A stretch of 64,000 bases of DNA. It comes from Holtiella tumoricola. GTDB lineage: Bacteria; Bacillota; Clostridia; Lachnospirales; Cellulosilyticaceae. Made by a program: the position numbers and the translations under genes. The DNA is taken from positions 1 through 64,000 of the forward strand of contig NZ_JAQIFT010000007.1 of assembly GCF_027857615.1 (NCBI RefSeq), given 5' to 3'. Positions 7,819 to 14,635 of the stretch are shown in pieces. Each line of letters opens with the position of its first letter. Positions within the stretch are counted from its first letter, which is position 1. The notes below the pieces were generated by a model. That model searched no databases. It saw only the letters and a program-made list of their open reading frames with translations, and was not told the origin of the DNA.

Positions 7819-7849
7819 TAAGTAAGGGGTTAAGAACCCCTTCTTATTT
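7817..7849 (+). terminator. Intrinsic terminator closing the early replication block
   Basis: AAGGGGTT at 7824-7831 pairs with AACCCCTT at 7835-7842 around an AAG loop. The stem extends by AATAAG/CTTATT with one bulged base and is followed by a T-rich stretch. It lies immediately after the stop of the 245-aa gene. Confidence 0.75.
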
Positions 7850-7877
7850 ATCAAGTAAAAGTTAGAAGGATGATGTT

Positions 7878-8162
7878 ATGGCATATAGCGCGGAAGAAAG
7901 AGAAACAGTAATACAAACAGATGATGCAACAGAAGTGTGGAACGTTTACACAAGGCAAAGAAAAATGATTAATAAATTAATAAAACAGGGATATGAACCT
8001 TTTAAGGTAGAAAAGGAAGGGGACAACATAGTTGCTTGTGAATTTTCTATTCCTATCAATAAAATTTCGTTTAGAAATGCAAATGCAAAGGTGAGGGAGT
8101 ACACAGAGCAACAAAAAGAAGAAATGAGACAACGCTTGGCACAGGCAAGAGCAACAAAGTAA
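7878..8162 (+). CDS. Hypothetical phage protein (94 aa)
   Basis: The ATG at 7878 follows AGAAGGATGATGTT. It encodes a small, mostly beta N-terminal domain (RETVIQTDDATEVWNVYTRQ) followed by FKVEKEGDNIVACEFSIP and a basic, Arg/Gln-rich C-terminal helix. The layout (short strand, then RKMINKLIKQGYE) recalls a small phage family seen beside replication genes, but no name can be given. It is the first gene after the terminator. Confidence 0.55.
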   Translation: MAYSAEERETVIQTDDATEVWNVYTRQRKMINKLIKQGYEPFKVEKEGDNIVACEFSIPINKISFRNANAKVREYTEQQKEEMRQRLAQARATK

Positions 8163-8189
8163 ATTTTTATAAAAAGGATGATAAAGTAA

Positions 8190-8489
8190 ATGAAGAAAAT
8201 ATTTATATCACAACCAATGGCCGGAAAGAGTGATGAACAGATTTAAATGGAAAGAAATGTAGCTATTGAGCAAGCGAAAGTCGTTATGGGTGAGGATGTA
8301 GAAGTATTAGAAACATTCTTTGATGACTTTGGACCATGTGCGAAACCATTACAGTACTTAGCTAGATCATTAGATTATTTAGCAACTGCGGATGTTGCTT
8401 ATTTTGTAGAGGGCTGGGATAAAGCAAGAGGTTGTAAAATTGAATACCTATGTGCTGAAGAGTATGGAATTAAGATTATAGAAGAATAA
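8190..8489 (+). pseudogene. DUF4406-type protein interrupted by an in-frame TAA
   Basis: The ATG at 8190, behind AAAGGATG, opens MKKIFISQPMAGKSDEQI and then meets TAA at 8244-8246. The same frame resumes at the very next codon, ATG 8247, and continues for 80 residues (ERNVAIEQAKVVMG, later DVAYFVEGWDKARGCKIEY) to the stop at 8489. Together the two halves make the complete, roughly 100-residue DUF4406 fold (nucleoside 2-deoxyribosyltransferase-like, N-terminal FISQPM motif and C-terminal GW/ARGC/E motif). A single base change (TTA or similar to TAA) explains the break; reinitiation at TAAATG might still produce the second half, but it lacks the N-terminal motif. The intact family is found in many phages, substrate unknown. 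Confidence 0.8.
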
Positions 8490-8519
8490 AAGTAACTTTT
8501 GATTAAAGAAAGCATAAAA

Positions 8520-8560
8520 GGAACAAGAATAAGATAGAAAATATTTCTTATACTTGTTCC
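8520..8560 (+). terminator. Strong intergenic hairpin, terminator-like
   Basis: GGAACAAG at 8520-8527 pairs with CTTGTTCC at 8553-8560, and ATAAG at 8529-8533 with CTTAT at 8547-8551, with a single A/A mismatch between. No clean T-run follows, so it may act as a weak or bidirectional terminator or as an RNA end-stabiliser. The stretch 8561-8668 holds no gene I can support. Confidence 0.5.
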
Positions 8561-8668
8561 AATATTAAGAGAGGGTCAATACCTACTAATAGGATATGTA
8601 TTTGAATGTACAATAGTGCTTATTCAATAGGGTTAGATAAAAATAATTTTTGAAAGGATGAGAACTAA

Positions 8669-8914
8669 ATGGGATCAAGTGATATAGAGCAAGTAATTAT
8701 TAAGTATAAAGATGGCACAGAAAAGGTACTTGATAAAGGTATGGTAGTTTCTACAGAACAAGATGAAGAGGAGATACATGTAAGCATGTCCATGTGCAAT
8801 ATGAGTGGCAAAGAGGTTACATTCTACTTTGAATCACTTATCAGAGCATATGCACAAATGCGAGGGTGGGATGATTTGTATGAAGATGAAATACAAGATC
8901 TTGAAATTGATTGA
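8669..8914 (+). CDS. Hypothetical phage protein (81 aa)
   Basis: The ATG at 8669 follows AAAGGATGAGAAC. The product is acidic, with beta strands at the start (IEQVIIKYKDGTEKVLDKG), a central MSMCNMSGKEVTFYFESL and a helical end. The opening is typical of small phage proteins that begin with a strand-turn-strand 'IIKYKDGTE' motif. No function is known. Its end overlaps the zinc-ribbon gene. Confidence 0.5.
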   Translation: MGSSDIEQVIIKYKDGTEKVLDKGMVVSTEQDEEEIHVSMSMCNMSGKEVTFYFESLIRAYAQMRGWDDLYEDEIQDLEID

Positions 8915-9062
8915 TAAGGTTATAGACCGAGAGGTTTGCAGGTGTGATAGATGCGGTAAAAGTCTAACAGTGGAAGAAGAATATTACTATGATTGCTATT
9001 GCGAAAAGTGTGAAGATGAAATGTATGAAGATTTTGCAATGAGATCTACAAGGGACTGGTAG
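8886..9062 (+). CDS. Small zinc-ribbon phage protein
   Basis: The most likely start is ATG 8886 (ATG 8880 is an alternative); either gives about 60 residues. The core has CDRCGKSL followed by CYCEKCEDEM, two CxxC knuckles 19 residues apart, with a further CRC just before, so it probably binds one zinc ion. It overlaps the previous gene by 29 bases, suggesting translational coupling as no clear ribosome-binding site is visible. Function unknown. Confidence 0.5.
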   Translation: MKYKILKLIDKVIDREVCRCDRCGKSLTVEEEYYYDCYCEKCEDEMYEDFAMRSTRDW

Positions 9063-9081
9063 GGACATTCGTGTCCTTACC
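9058..9081 (+). promoter_or_regulatory. 10-bp RNA hairpin with TTCG loop
   Basis: GGTAGGGACA at 9058-9067 pairs with TGTCCTTACC at 9072-9081 (one G-T wobble) around a TTCG tetraloop. It starts at the stop codon of the zinc-ribbon gene. No T-run follows, so it looks like a 3'-end stabiliser or processing structure rather than a standard terminator. Confidence 0.5.
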
Positions 9082-9123
9082 ATATCTAAAATCTAAGTTT
9101 TATCAAATGAGGGGAAGTGACCT

Positions 9124-9348
9124 ATGGTTTATAAATGTATCGAAGGATTTGAAATACAACTAATAGATGATGATGGTTTTGAGGTTGAAAATAAGCAATG
9201 CCACATAACAAAAGGTTCAACTTGGGAACTTGTAGACTATGCTGAAAAATGGGATGAATATAATCTTACTCAAATTGATAACGAAAAGTATGGTCGTATG
9301 GCAATAAATAAAGATACTTTAGATGGGTATTTTGAGTTAATAAAATAA
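9124..9348 (+). CDS. Hypothetical phage protein (74 aa)
   Basis: The ATG at 9124 follows GAGGGGAAGTGACCT. The acidic product has an N-terminal strand pair (YKCIEGFEIQLIDDDGFEVE), then KGSTWELVD and a C-terminal part with a Trp. It looks like a small beta-barrel (SH3-like) phage protein. No family name can be given. Confidence 0.5.
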   Translation: MVYKCIEGFEIQLIDDDGFEVENKQCHITKGSTWELVDYAEKWDEYNLTQIDNEKYGRMAINKDTLDGYFELIK

Positions 9349-9375
9349 TTTTTTTATTCAATAAGGAGTGAGGCA

Positions 9376-9612
9376 ATGACATATACAGAGCAAGAAGAAA
9401 AAGAACTTAATCAGCAGTTGAAAAGGTGGCAGAAACATCAACTAATTGCCGTTAGGCAGAATAATATAGATAGATCATATGAAAGCATGTCAGAAATTGA
9501 TAGAAGTGTATGGGAGAAGATAGCCAACGCTGAAACGTATAAAGATGTAAATTGGCTAGTATGGCAGCAAGCAGAACGAGTTATACAAAAATATTGTACT
9601 TTGGCACGATAA
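9376..9612 (+). CDS. Hypothetical phage protein (78 aa)
   Basis: The ATG at 9376 follows AAGGAGTGAGGCA. The product is helical and Gln/Glu-rich with several Trp (QLKRWQKHQLIA, NWLVWQQAERVI). No known motif. It is part of the run of small rightward genes before the switch region. Confidence 0.5.
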   Translation: MTYTEQEEKELNQQLKRWQKHQLIAVRQNNIDRSYESMSEIDRSVWEKIANAETYKDVNWLVWQQAERVIQKYCTLAR

Positions 9613-9635
9613 AATAATTCTTGGAGGGAAATAAA

Positions 9636-9791
9636 ATGACAAATGGAGATAGAATACGGAAGATGACAAATGAAGAATTAGCATCATTTATCTTTAATGC
9701 AATCCAAGATACTGAATGGAATGAAAATGGAAACAATAATTATGAAGATGATTGGTGTGAGTGGCTAGATGCACCGTATTTTAATAAATAA
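9636..9791 (+). CDS. Small conserved phage protein (51 aa, MTNxDRIRxMTxEELA type)
   Basis: ATG 9636 follows TTGGAGGGAA. The start MTNGDRIRKMTNEELASFIF and the end DDWCEWLDAPYFNK match a short family seen often in Firmicutes prophages and their relatives, where the middle usually carries cysteines; here the middle is Asn/Glu-rich and holds only one Cys. Function unknown. It is the last gene of the rightward early block; a weak hairpin follows. Confidence 0.6.
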   Translation: MTNGDRIRKMTNEELASFIFNAIQDTEWNENGNNNYEDDWCEWLDAPYFNK

Positions 9792-9839
9792 AATAATTCA
9801 TTGATTATGCTAAAAACTACGATTTATAAAAAAGTAAAA

Positions 9840-9863
9840 GGTACTAGATAAAAGCCTAGCACC
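9840..9863 (+). terminator. Possible bidirectional terminator
   Basis: GGTACTAG at 9840-9847 pairs with CTAGCACC at 9856-9863 with one mismatch, flanked by AAAA on the left and ATTTA on the right. It separates the rightward early genes from the convergent leftward gene at 9912-10397, a position where a shared terminator is expected. Confidence 0.4.
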
Positions 9864-9911
9864 ATTTATATTATAAAACCGTTTATAAGAGAAAATTAAA
9901 AGTTTTAGAAG

Positions 9912-10397
9912 CTATTTATCTGATTGGAGAGAATTAAGAAAGCGAAGAGAATTATTAGCATATACTCTAAAATTAAAGAAGCGTTGTAAGGTTGTTAATT
10001 TCTCTGAGGATGAACTTTGTGTAGTAATCAAGTTTAATTCATATAGTGAAGCTTTAATATAGTTAACAGCATTTGTAAGTAATAATAAATCTCTGTAAAA
10101 AACGGTATCATGAGTTAGATTATCTAGAGAGGAAGAGATATTATCAGAAATTATGTCAAGAGACTTTTCAAGTCTAGACAGTGTATTTTGAAATATAGAA
10201 AGATCGTTGGTGTTGGAAAATACAGTGGTTTGGGCAAGTGTATATATGTTTTTTTGGATTAGGTCTAATTCTGTAGTATAGGCATTTATTTCAGATTCTT
10301 GTTTAGAAGTTAAAGTTGAATTAGCCAATACATGTAAATTAAATAATATAGAGAATGATAATATTAATAGCGTATATTTTTTCAGGTTTTTTTTCAT
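9912..10397 (-). CDS. Exported protein of unknown function, lone leftward prophage gene
   Basis: The ATG at 10397 follows AGAGGTATACCA. Residues 1-25 are a classic signal peptide: KKNLKKY, the hydrophobic TLLILSFSILFNLHV and a cleavage-like LANS. The mature 135 residues are helical and rich in Ser, Asn and Leu with heptads (LSIFQNTLSRLEKSLDIIS), so the protein is likely an extracellular or cell-surface helical bundle. It is the only sizeable leftward gene inside the prophage, with its own promoter region shared divergently with the methyltransferase. That isolation is typical of a lysogenic-conversion (moron) gene, which is inference. No family recognised. Confidence 0.65.
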   Translation of the reverse strand: MKKNLKKYTLLILSFSILFNLHVLANSTLTSKQESEINAYTTELDLIQKNIYTLAQTTVFSNTNDLSIFQNTLSRLEKSLDIISDNISSSLDNLTHDTVFYRDLLLLTNAVNYIKASLYELNLITTQSSSSEKLTTLQRFFNFRVYANNSLRFLNSLQSDK

Positions 10398-10497
10398 TGG
10401 TATACCTCTAATAAATTATTTAAAGATATAATATGGAAAAAGTGTTAAAAGTATACAAAATAAAATAGTTTTTTGAATAAATGAAGGGAGAGAGAGT

Positions 10498-10507
10498 TCC
10501 GGCCGGA
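10498..10507. promoter_or_regulatory. GC palindrome upstream of C5 methyltransferase
   Basis: TCCGGCCGGA is a perfect 10-bp palindrome 32 bases before the methyltransferase ATG, in otherwise AT-rich DNA. It contains overlapping CCGG and GGCC sites. C5 methyltransferases sometimes repress their own promoter by binding or methylating such a site. Role is inferred only. Confidence 0.35.
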
Positions 10508-10538
10508 TAAAACTCAGAGTGATCTCCTAAATAAAGAT

Positions 10539-11615
10539 ATGCTAACATTTTTAGATTTCTTCGCTGGTATCGGAGGATTTAGAAGAGGGATGGAAATGGC
10601 AGGGCATAAGTGTCTTGGACATTGTGAATGGGATAAATACGCAAATGCAAGTTATGAAGTTATACATGATATTGAAGAGGGTGAATGGTTTGGCAGAGAC
10701 ATTAGAGATGTCAGGGCAAGTGAGCTTCCTAGAGCAGACGTGTGGTGCTTTGGATTCCCATGCCAAGACATCAGTGTTGCCGGAAAACAACTTGGATTCG
10801 ATGGAAAGCGTTCGAGTTTGTTTTTCACAGTTACAAGGCTTATTAGAGACACGCAAGAAGAAAATAGACCCAAGTACCTATTTATTGAGAACGTTAAAAA
10901 CCTATTTAGTGTTAATGGAGGAACAGACTTCCTTAAACTTCTCATTGAGTTGGATGAAATCGGGTACGATGCAGAATGGCAACTTCTCAATACTAAAAAC
11001 TTTGGATTACCACAAAACAGGGAAAGAGTGTTCATTGTTGGACATCTTAGAGGAACAAGTGGACGAAAAGTATTTCCTATCACAGGAAGCAATGGAAAAA
11101 ATCTTGAACAAGTAGTACCAGGAAGTGATGCACAAAGAGTTTATAGTTCTGATGGAATAGCTAGAACGCTTAAAAGTGAGGGCGGTGGACAAGGAGCTAA
11201 AACAGGGTTGTATATTGTAGGGAATGTACATCCTAGTGGAAAAGGTATGAATGGACAAGTATATGATTCACAAGGGTTAGCGCCAACATTAACTACAAAT
11301 AAGGGCGAAGGGCAAAAGATACTTGTAAGACCTGTACTTACACCAGATAGGGTAGAAAAACGACAGAATGGGCGTAGATTTAAAGAAGATGGTGAGCCTA
11401 TGTTTACACTAACTGCACAGGACCGGCATGGGGTTATGTTGAATGATTATAGAATAAGACGGTTGACACCTAAAGAGTGCTGGAGATTACAAGGTTGGAA
11501 TGACGATGACTTTGATAAAGCAGCAAGTGTATGTAGTGATAGCCAGTTATATAAACAAGCTGGCAATGGAGTTAGCGTTCCAGTAATTTACGAGATAGGA
11601 AAACGGCTAGAGTGA
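10539..11615 (+). CDS. DNA (cytosine-5-)-methyltransferase
   Basis: The product (358 aa) carries all diagnostic C5-MTase blocks in order: motif I DFFAGIGGFR (residues 6-15), motif IV GFPCQDIS with the catalytic Cys75, motif VI ENV (117-119), motif VIII QNRERVFIVG (159-168) and motif X QAGNGVSVPV near residue 340. The target-recognition region between VIII and X is long (about 170 residues). It transfers methyl groups from SAM to cytosine in a site that cannot be read from sequence. No restriction gene is nearby, so it is an orphan phage enzyme, probably protecting phage DNA from host restriction. No strong ribosome-binding site precedes the ATG, so expression may be low. Confidence 0.93.
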   Translation: MLTFLDFFAGIGGFRRGMEMAGHKCLGHCEWDKYANASYEVIHDIEEGEWFGRDIRDVRASELPRADVWCFGFPCQDISVAGKQLGFDGKRSSLFFTVTRLIRDTQEENRPKYLFIENVKNLFSVNGGTDFLKLLIELDEIGYDAEWQLLNTKNFGLPQNRERVFIVGHLRGTSGRKVFPITGSNGKNLEQVVPGSDAQRVYSSDGIARTLKSEGGGQGAKTGLYIVGNVHPSGKGMNGQVYDSQGLAPTLTTNKGEGQKILVRPVLTPDRVEKRQNGRRFKEDGEPMFTLTAQDRHGVMLNDYRIRRLTPKECWRLQGWNDDDFDKAASVCSDSQLYKQAGNGVSVPVIYEIGKRLE

Positions 11616-11656
11616 TTCAATAAAATTAGTTTTTGTTGAAGTTAAGGAGTGAGAAT

Positions 11657-11923
11657 ATGAAAGTTGTAGTTGAAATGGAAAAACCAAGAATATGTGGAGA
11701 ATGTAGGTTTTATAGTGAGAGAAATTATAGGTGCCACAATGAAACAGGTATAGAAGCACATTGTGGGATGGGATATATGCATGGAGATATGAGGGATAAA
11801 AGTTACAGGAGTAGGCTTTATGATGGATGCAGACTCGACTATGACATGCAGAAAGAACGTTTTGAGCAAATGCGTGAAGATGTAGAGAATCAACTGGAAA
11901 GAACTAAAAAGAGATTCAATTAA
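11657..11923 (+). CDS. Cys-rich putative zinc-binding phage protein (88 aa)
   Basis: ATG 11657 follows AAGGAGTGAGAAT and is preferred over an upstream start at 11633. The N-terminal half contains CGECRFYSE, CHNET, HCGMGYMHG and CRLD, a Cys/His pattern like the short phage proteins with a CxxCRFY motif that likely bind zinc. The C-terminal half is a charged helix (QKERFEQMREDVENQLER). It lies between the methyltransferase and the late regulator. Function unknown. Confidence 0.6.
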   Translation: MKVVVEMEKPRICGECRFYSERNYRCHNETGIEAHCGMGYMHGDMRDKSYRSRLYDGCRLDYDMQKERFEQMREDVENQLERTKKRFN

Positions 11924-11951
11924 TAAAAATTGATTTTTAGGAGGTGTTGAA

Positions 11952-12464
11952 GTGGAAAGTAAGCCTATAGAAAAGATTATTACTATATTAGAGAGCTATA
12001 ATTTTATGAAAGCAAGAGCGGCTAAGATAATGAATACTCCTCACATGAACTATGATGTAAAGTCTATAAATTATACATCAATTCGACCTTCTACACCAAC
12101 TAATCAAATACATTCCAGTGTAGAAAGTGTAGTAATACATGAAGTTGGTGAAAGAAAAGAGTTACATGAACTTATTAGAGGGATAAAGAATGTAGATTAT
12201 GCCTTGGAACAGATAGACAACATTCAAAGAGAAATTATTACTATGAGATACATAAAAGGGAAAGCATGGAGTGAAATAGAAACATGTATACCTTATAGCA
12301 AACGGCAATGTCAAAGATTAGCCAATAAAGGCTTAAGAAAAATGGCAGGTATATTATATGAAGAGCAGTATAATAATGAGTTACCTATCTATAAGTATTT
12401 ACAGGAAATGGAAAAATTATCATTAAAAAACGATGTCGCATTTATGTCGCACATTGTTGACTAA
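11952..12464 (+). CDS. ArpU/RinA-type late gene transcriptional regulator (sigma-like)
   Basis: GTG 11952 follows AGGAGGTGTTGAA. The middle and C-terminal part (LIRGIKNVDYALEQIDNIQ, REIITMRYIKGKAWSEIE, YSKRQCQRLANKGLRKMA) has the helix-turn-helix layout of sigma-70 region 4, typical of ArpU and RinA family phage regulators. These activate the packaging and structural operon. Its position just upstream of the methyltransferase-terS-terL genes is the normal one. The final codons (residues near 160) contain the direct repeat and extended -10 promoter described separately, so the regulator gene ends in its own probable target. Confidence 0.8.
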   Translation: MESKPIEKIITILESYNFMKARAAKIMNTPHMNYDVKSINYTSIRPSTPTNQIHSSVESVVIHEVGERKELHELIRGIKNVDYALEQIDNIQREIITMRYIKGKAWSEIETCIPYSKRQCQRLANKGLRKMAGILYEEQYNNELPIYKYLQEMEKLSLKNDVAFMSHIVD

Positions 12465-12477
12465 ACTATGGTATAAT
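12433..12477 (+). promoter_or_regulatory. Putative phage late promoter with activator repeats
   Basis: ATGTCGCA occurs at 12433-12440 and again at 12444-12451, exactly 11 bp apart, i.e. on one face of the helix. TATAAT at 12472-12477 is preceded by TGG (extended -10), and no -35 hexamer is present; the second repeat sits where the -35 would be. This is the layout of an activator-dependent promoter, with the regulator encoded immediately upstream as the obvious candidate activator. Confidence 0.6.
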
Positions 12478-12482
12478 CATAT

Positions 12483-12575
12483 TGTGTCTTAGATGGCACA
12501 AATGGTAAATCGCCCTTCATAAGTTGAAGGATAAGCATCATTGCCCGCAGAATTTGTGGTCTATGATGCTTTTTT
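12483..12575 (+). ncRNA. Structured late leader ending in an intrinsic terminator
   Basis: Three hairpins follow the late promoter. First, TGTGTC 12483-12488 with GGCACA 12495-12500. Second, CCTTC 12514-12518 with GAAGG 12526-12530. Third, AGCATCAT 12534-12541 with ATGATGCT 12563-12570, containing an inner CCGCA/TGTGG stem, and followed by six T at 12570-12575. The last is a convincing rho-independent terminator placed before the first late gene. The segment could be an attenuated leader needing antitermination, or a roughly 95-nt stand-alone RNA. Both are inference. Confidence 0.55.
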
Positions 12576-12643
12576 ATTTTCACTAAACAGGTGTGTACAT
12601 TGTGTATTAACCCAAATAAATCTGTTTATGGAGGAAATAAAAA

Positions 12644-13399
12644 GTGTTAAAACCACCAATTCCACGTATGGGTGGAAAATCAAAATTAAGAAAAACTATT
12701 TTAGAAAGAATACCAGAGCATACTTGTTACATAGAACCATTCTTTGGAGCTGGATGGGTGTATTTTGGTAAAGAACCGAGTAAGGTTGAAGTAATCAATG
12801 ACATAGATAAAGAACTTATAAATATGTTCCGTATGATCAAACACCATGCACCAGAGATTGAAAGAATGCTTCAATATAATTTCTCGGGTAGAGATATGTT
12901 TGAAGAATATAAGCACTGTACAGTTGAGTATCTTACAGAGATTCAAAGAGCAGTGCGTTTTTTATACCTTATTTCACAAAGTTTTGCAGGAAAAGGAAGT
13001 ACATACGGGTATGGTACTAATAAAATACCATCACCTCAAATTTTCTATAAAGGTGTACTGGAAGATATAAAAAATAGATTAAGAAATACATATGTAGAAA
13101 ACAAAAGCTTTGAGGATATTATCAAAAGATATGATAGACCTCATAGCTTTTTCTTTTGTGACCCACCATATTTTGAAACTGCAGGTTATGGGAGTGTGTT
13201 TGGAGAAGAGGAGCATCTGTTATTAAGAGATACATTATGTCAGATAAAAGGTAAATTTATGATGACAATTAATAATCATCCTAAAGTAAGAGAATGGTAC
13301 AAAGACTTCAAAATTGAAGAAGTACAAGTAGCTTATTCAATAGCTAAGGAGCAGAAGGCTAGGAAAGCCTATGGTGAGTTGATTCTAACAAATTATTAG
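12644..13399 (+). CDS. D12-class DNA adenine methyltransferase (Dam-like)
   Basis: GTG 12644 follows GGAGGAAATAAAA. Motif X IPRMGGKSKLRKTIL (residues 6-20), motif I EPFFGAGWVYF (31-41) and the catalytic motif IV DPPY (173-176) are all present in D12/alpha-class order, and the length of 251 is normal. The enzyme methylates N6 of adenine in a short duplex site using SAM. No restriction partner is visible, so it is a phage orphan methyltransferase. It is the first gene of the late transcript, downstream of the structured leader. Confidence 0.9.
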   Translation: MLKPPIPRMGGKSKLRKTILERIPEHTCYIEPFFGAGWVYFGKEPSKVEVINDIDKELINMFRMIKHHAPEIERMLQYNFSGRDMFEEYKHCTVEYLTEIQRAVRFLYLISQSFAGKGSTYGYGTNKIPSPQIFYKGVLEDIKNRLRNTYVENKSFEDIIKRYDRPHSFFFCDPPYFETAGYGSVFGEEEHLLLRDTLCQIKGKFMMTINNHPKVREWYKDFKIEEVQVAYSIAKEQKARKAYGELILTNY

Positions 13400-13415
13400 A
13401 AGGAAGGTGGCGTTG

Positions 13416-13997
13416 ATGACCAATAAACAAAAAGCTTTTGTGGATGAGTATCTTATTGATCTCAATGCCACTAGAGCATATAAAGCAGTTTATAAGAATG
13501 TTAAGAGTGATGATGCAGCTAGAGCAAGTAGTAGTAAATTACTAACAAATGCTAACATTAAAGCATATGTTGAGAAACGCATGAAGGACAGGGAAAAGCG
13601 TACAGAAATCACGCAAGACAAGGTTTTATCAGAGCTCGCACAAATTGCTTTTGCAAATGGCTCTGACTTTGCAAAGGTAGTAGAGAAACAATTATTTGAT
13701 GATGCAGGTAATCCTATTGTTAATCCTAGTACACTTGAACCTATATACTATAAGACTGTTGAAATGGAATTAACCGATAAGCTACCGGAAGAGAAACGAA
13801 AAGCTATTGCTGGTATTAAGATGGGTAAGAATGGTATAGAAGTTACTACATGTGATAAGGTTAGGGCGCTTGAATTATTGGGAAGGCATTTAGGAATGTG
13901 GAATGATAAGATGAAGATTGATGGTGATATAAATGTAAATAACCCATATGCTAATCTAAGTGAAGAAGAACTTATTAAGATTTCAAAAATACAATAA
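13416..13997 (+). CDS. terS: Terminase small subunit
   Basis: ATG 13416 lies eight bases after AAGGAAGG; the GTG at 13407 overlaps that site and is rejected. The N-terminal MTNKQKAFVDEYLIDLNATR and AARASSSKLLTNANIKAYVE form the helix-turn-helix of the Terminase_2 family, followed by an oligomerisation region and the C-terminal DKVRALELLGRHLGMWNDK typical of these subunits. The small subunit recognises the packaging site and stimulates the large subunit ATPase. Unusually, about 640 bases separate it from terL. Confidence 0.9.
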   Translation: MTNKQKAFVDEYLIDLNATRAYKAVYKNVKSDDAARASSSKLLTNANIKAYVEKRMKDREKRTEITQDKVLSELAQIAFANGSDFAKVVEKQLFDDAGNPIVNPSTLEPIYYKTVEMELTDKLPEEKRKAIAGIKMGKNGIEVTTCDKVRALELLGRHLGMWNDKMKIDGDINVNNPYANLSEEELIKISKIQ

Positions 13998-14028
13998 AAA
14001 GTACATTAATGCTAAAAAATGAAGTATT

Positions 14029-14199
14029 ATGTTAAAATCACTCATTAAAACTCTATCTACCATAATTCCACTACTTTTAATGTGTTGTATTATTATAAAA
14101 TATATTGATTTTTTTAAAATATATCATTTCAGTGTATTTATTTTTACTATATATCTTTGTATACTTAATATAAATACATCTTTGAGGAGATTCTTATGA
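14029..14199 (+). CDS. Small two-helix membrane protein (56 aa), between terS and terL
   Basis: An ATG at 14029 opens a 56-residue frame made almost entirely of two hydrophobic stretches (LIKTLSTIIPLLLMCCIIIK, then FSVFIFTIYLCILNI) and a basic end (RRFL). The ribosome-binding site is weak. The TGA stop overlaps the ATG of the next small gene (TTATGA), which argues that both are real and coupled. The base composition is more AT-rich than the flanking terminase genes. Function is unknown. Confidence 0.45.
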   Translation: MLKSLIKTLSTIIPLLLMCCIIIKYIDFFKIYHFSVFIFTIYLCILNINTSLRRFL

Positions 14200-14372
14200 A
14201 GATAGATTTTAAAAAGATTATTCAACTTGTTTTTACATATGTTCCAATATTTCTTGCTATATATTTCTTTAGGCATTATGATTATAGCGTTTTACTAGGA
14301 CGTATATTACCTTGTATTCTCTTTATATTAAGTGCAGCTCCTATATTTTTATCACAATCTAAAGAAGGCTAG
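14196..14372 (+). CDS. Small two-helix membrane protein (58 aa), coupled to its neighbour
   Basis: The ATG at 14196 follows GAGGAGATTCTT, a good ribosome-binding site. The product has a basic N-terminus (MKIDFKK), a first transmembrane segment (IIQLVFTYVPIFLAIYFF), a short polar turn (RHYDYSV) and a second segment (LLGRILPCILFILSAAPIFL). It is similar in size and topology to the preceding gene, though not clearly homologous. Tiny membrane proteins in late phage operons sometimes act in superinfection exclusion or lysis timing; no evidence selects between these. Confidence 0.6.
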   Translation: MKIDFKKIIQLVFTYVPIFLAIYFFRHYDYSVLLGRILPCILFILSAAPIFLSQSKEG

Positions 14373-14422
14373 TTAAAATTAGAAGGTTATATTCATTCTT
14401 CTAGATACTTCATGATAAATAA

Positions 14423-14629
14423 TTAGATTTTATATTTAATAAGAAAATCCTAGATATTATTGTTGTTATATATGATCCATTAACTGAACTTAAATCTTTA
14501 TATAGAGCTTATAATGAAATACTTTATTCAGATTCTTTTATATTAAAAAATATATATTTCTATTCTAATAGGGGGCTAAAATATATAATGCCTAGTTCCA
14601 ATGCAACATTTACTTATGGAGGGAGGTAA
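14423..14629 (+). pseudogene. Start-less gene fragment before terL
   Basis: A 68-codon open frame without any usable start runs up to the terL ribosome-binding site, reading LDFIFNKKILDIIVVIYDPL, then TELKSLYRAYNEILYSD and ending TFTYGGR. It looks like the 3' remnant of a decayed gene of unknown family. The rest of the 13998-14635 gap, apart from the two small membrane genes, holds no other gene I can support. Confidence 0.35.
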
Positions 14630-14635
14630 ATTCAT

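Noticed and set aside
10615..11115. A 166-codon rightward frame and a 146-codon leftward frame inside the methyltransferase gene
   Set aside because: Both overlap a gene with every C5-methyltransferase motif; they lack ribosome-binding sites and recognisable domains, so they are chance frames.
12480..12575. A tRNA or tRNA-like element in the late leader
   Set aside because: There is no acceptor stem, T-loop GTTCGA or anticodon arm; the three hairpins are independent and the last ends in a T-run.
10539..13399. The two methyltransferases as a restriction-modification system
   Set aside because: No endonuclease gene lies between or beside them; both look like orphan phage methyltransferases.
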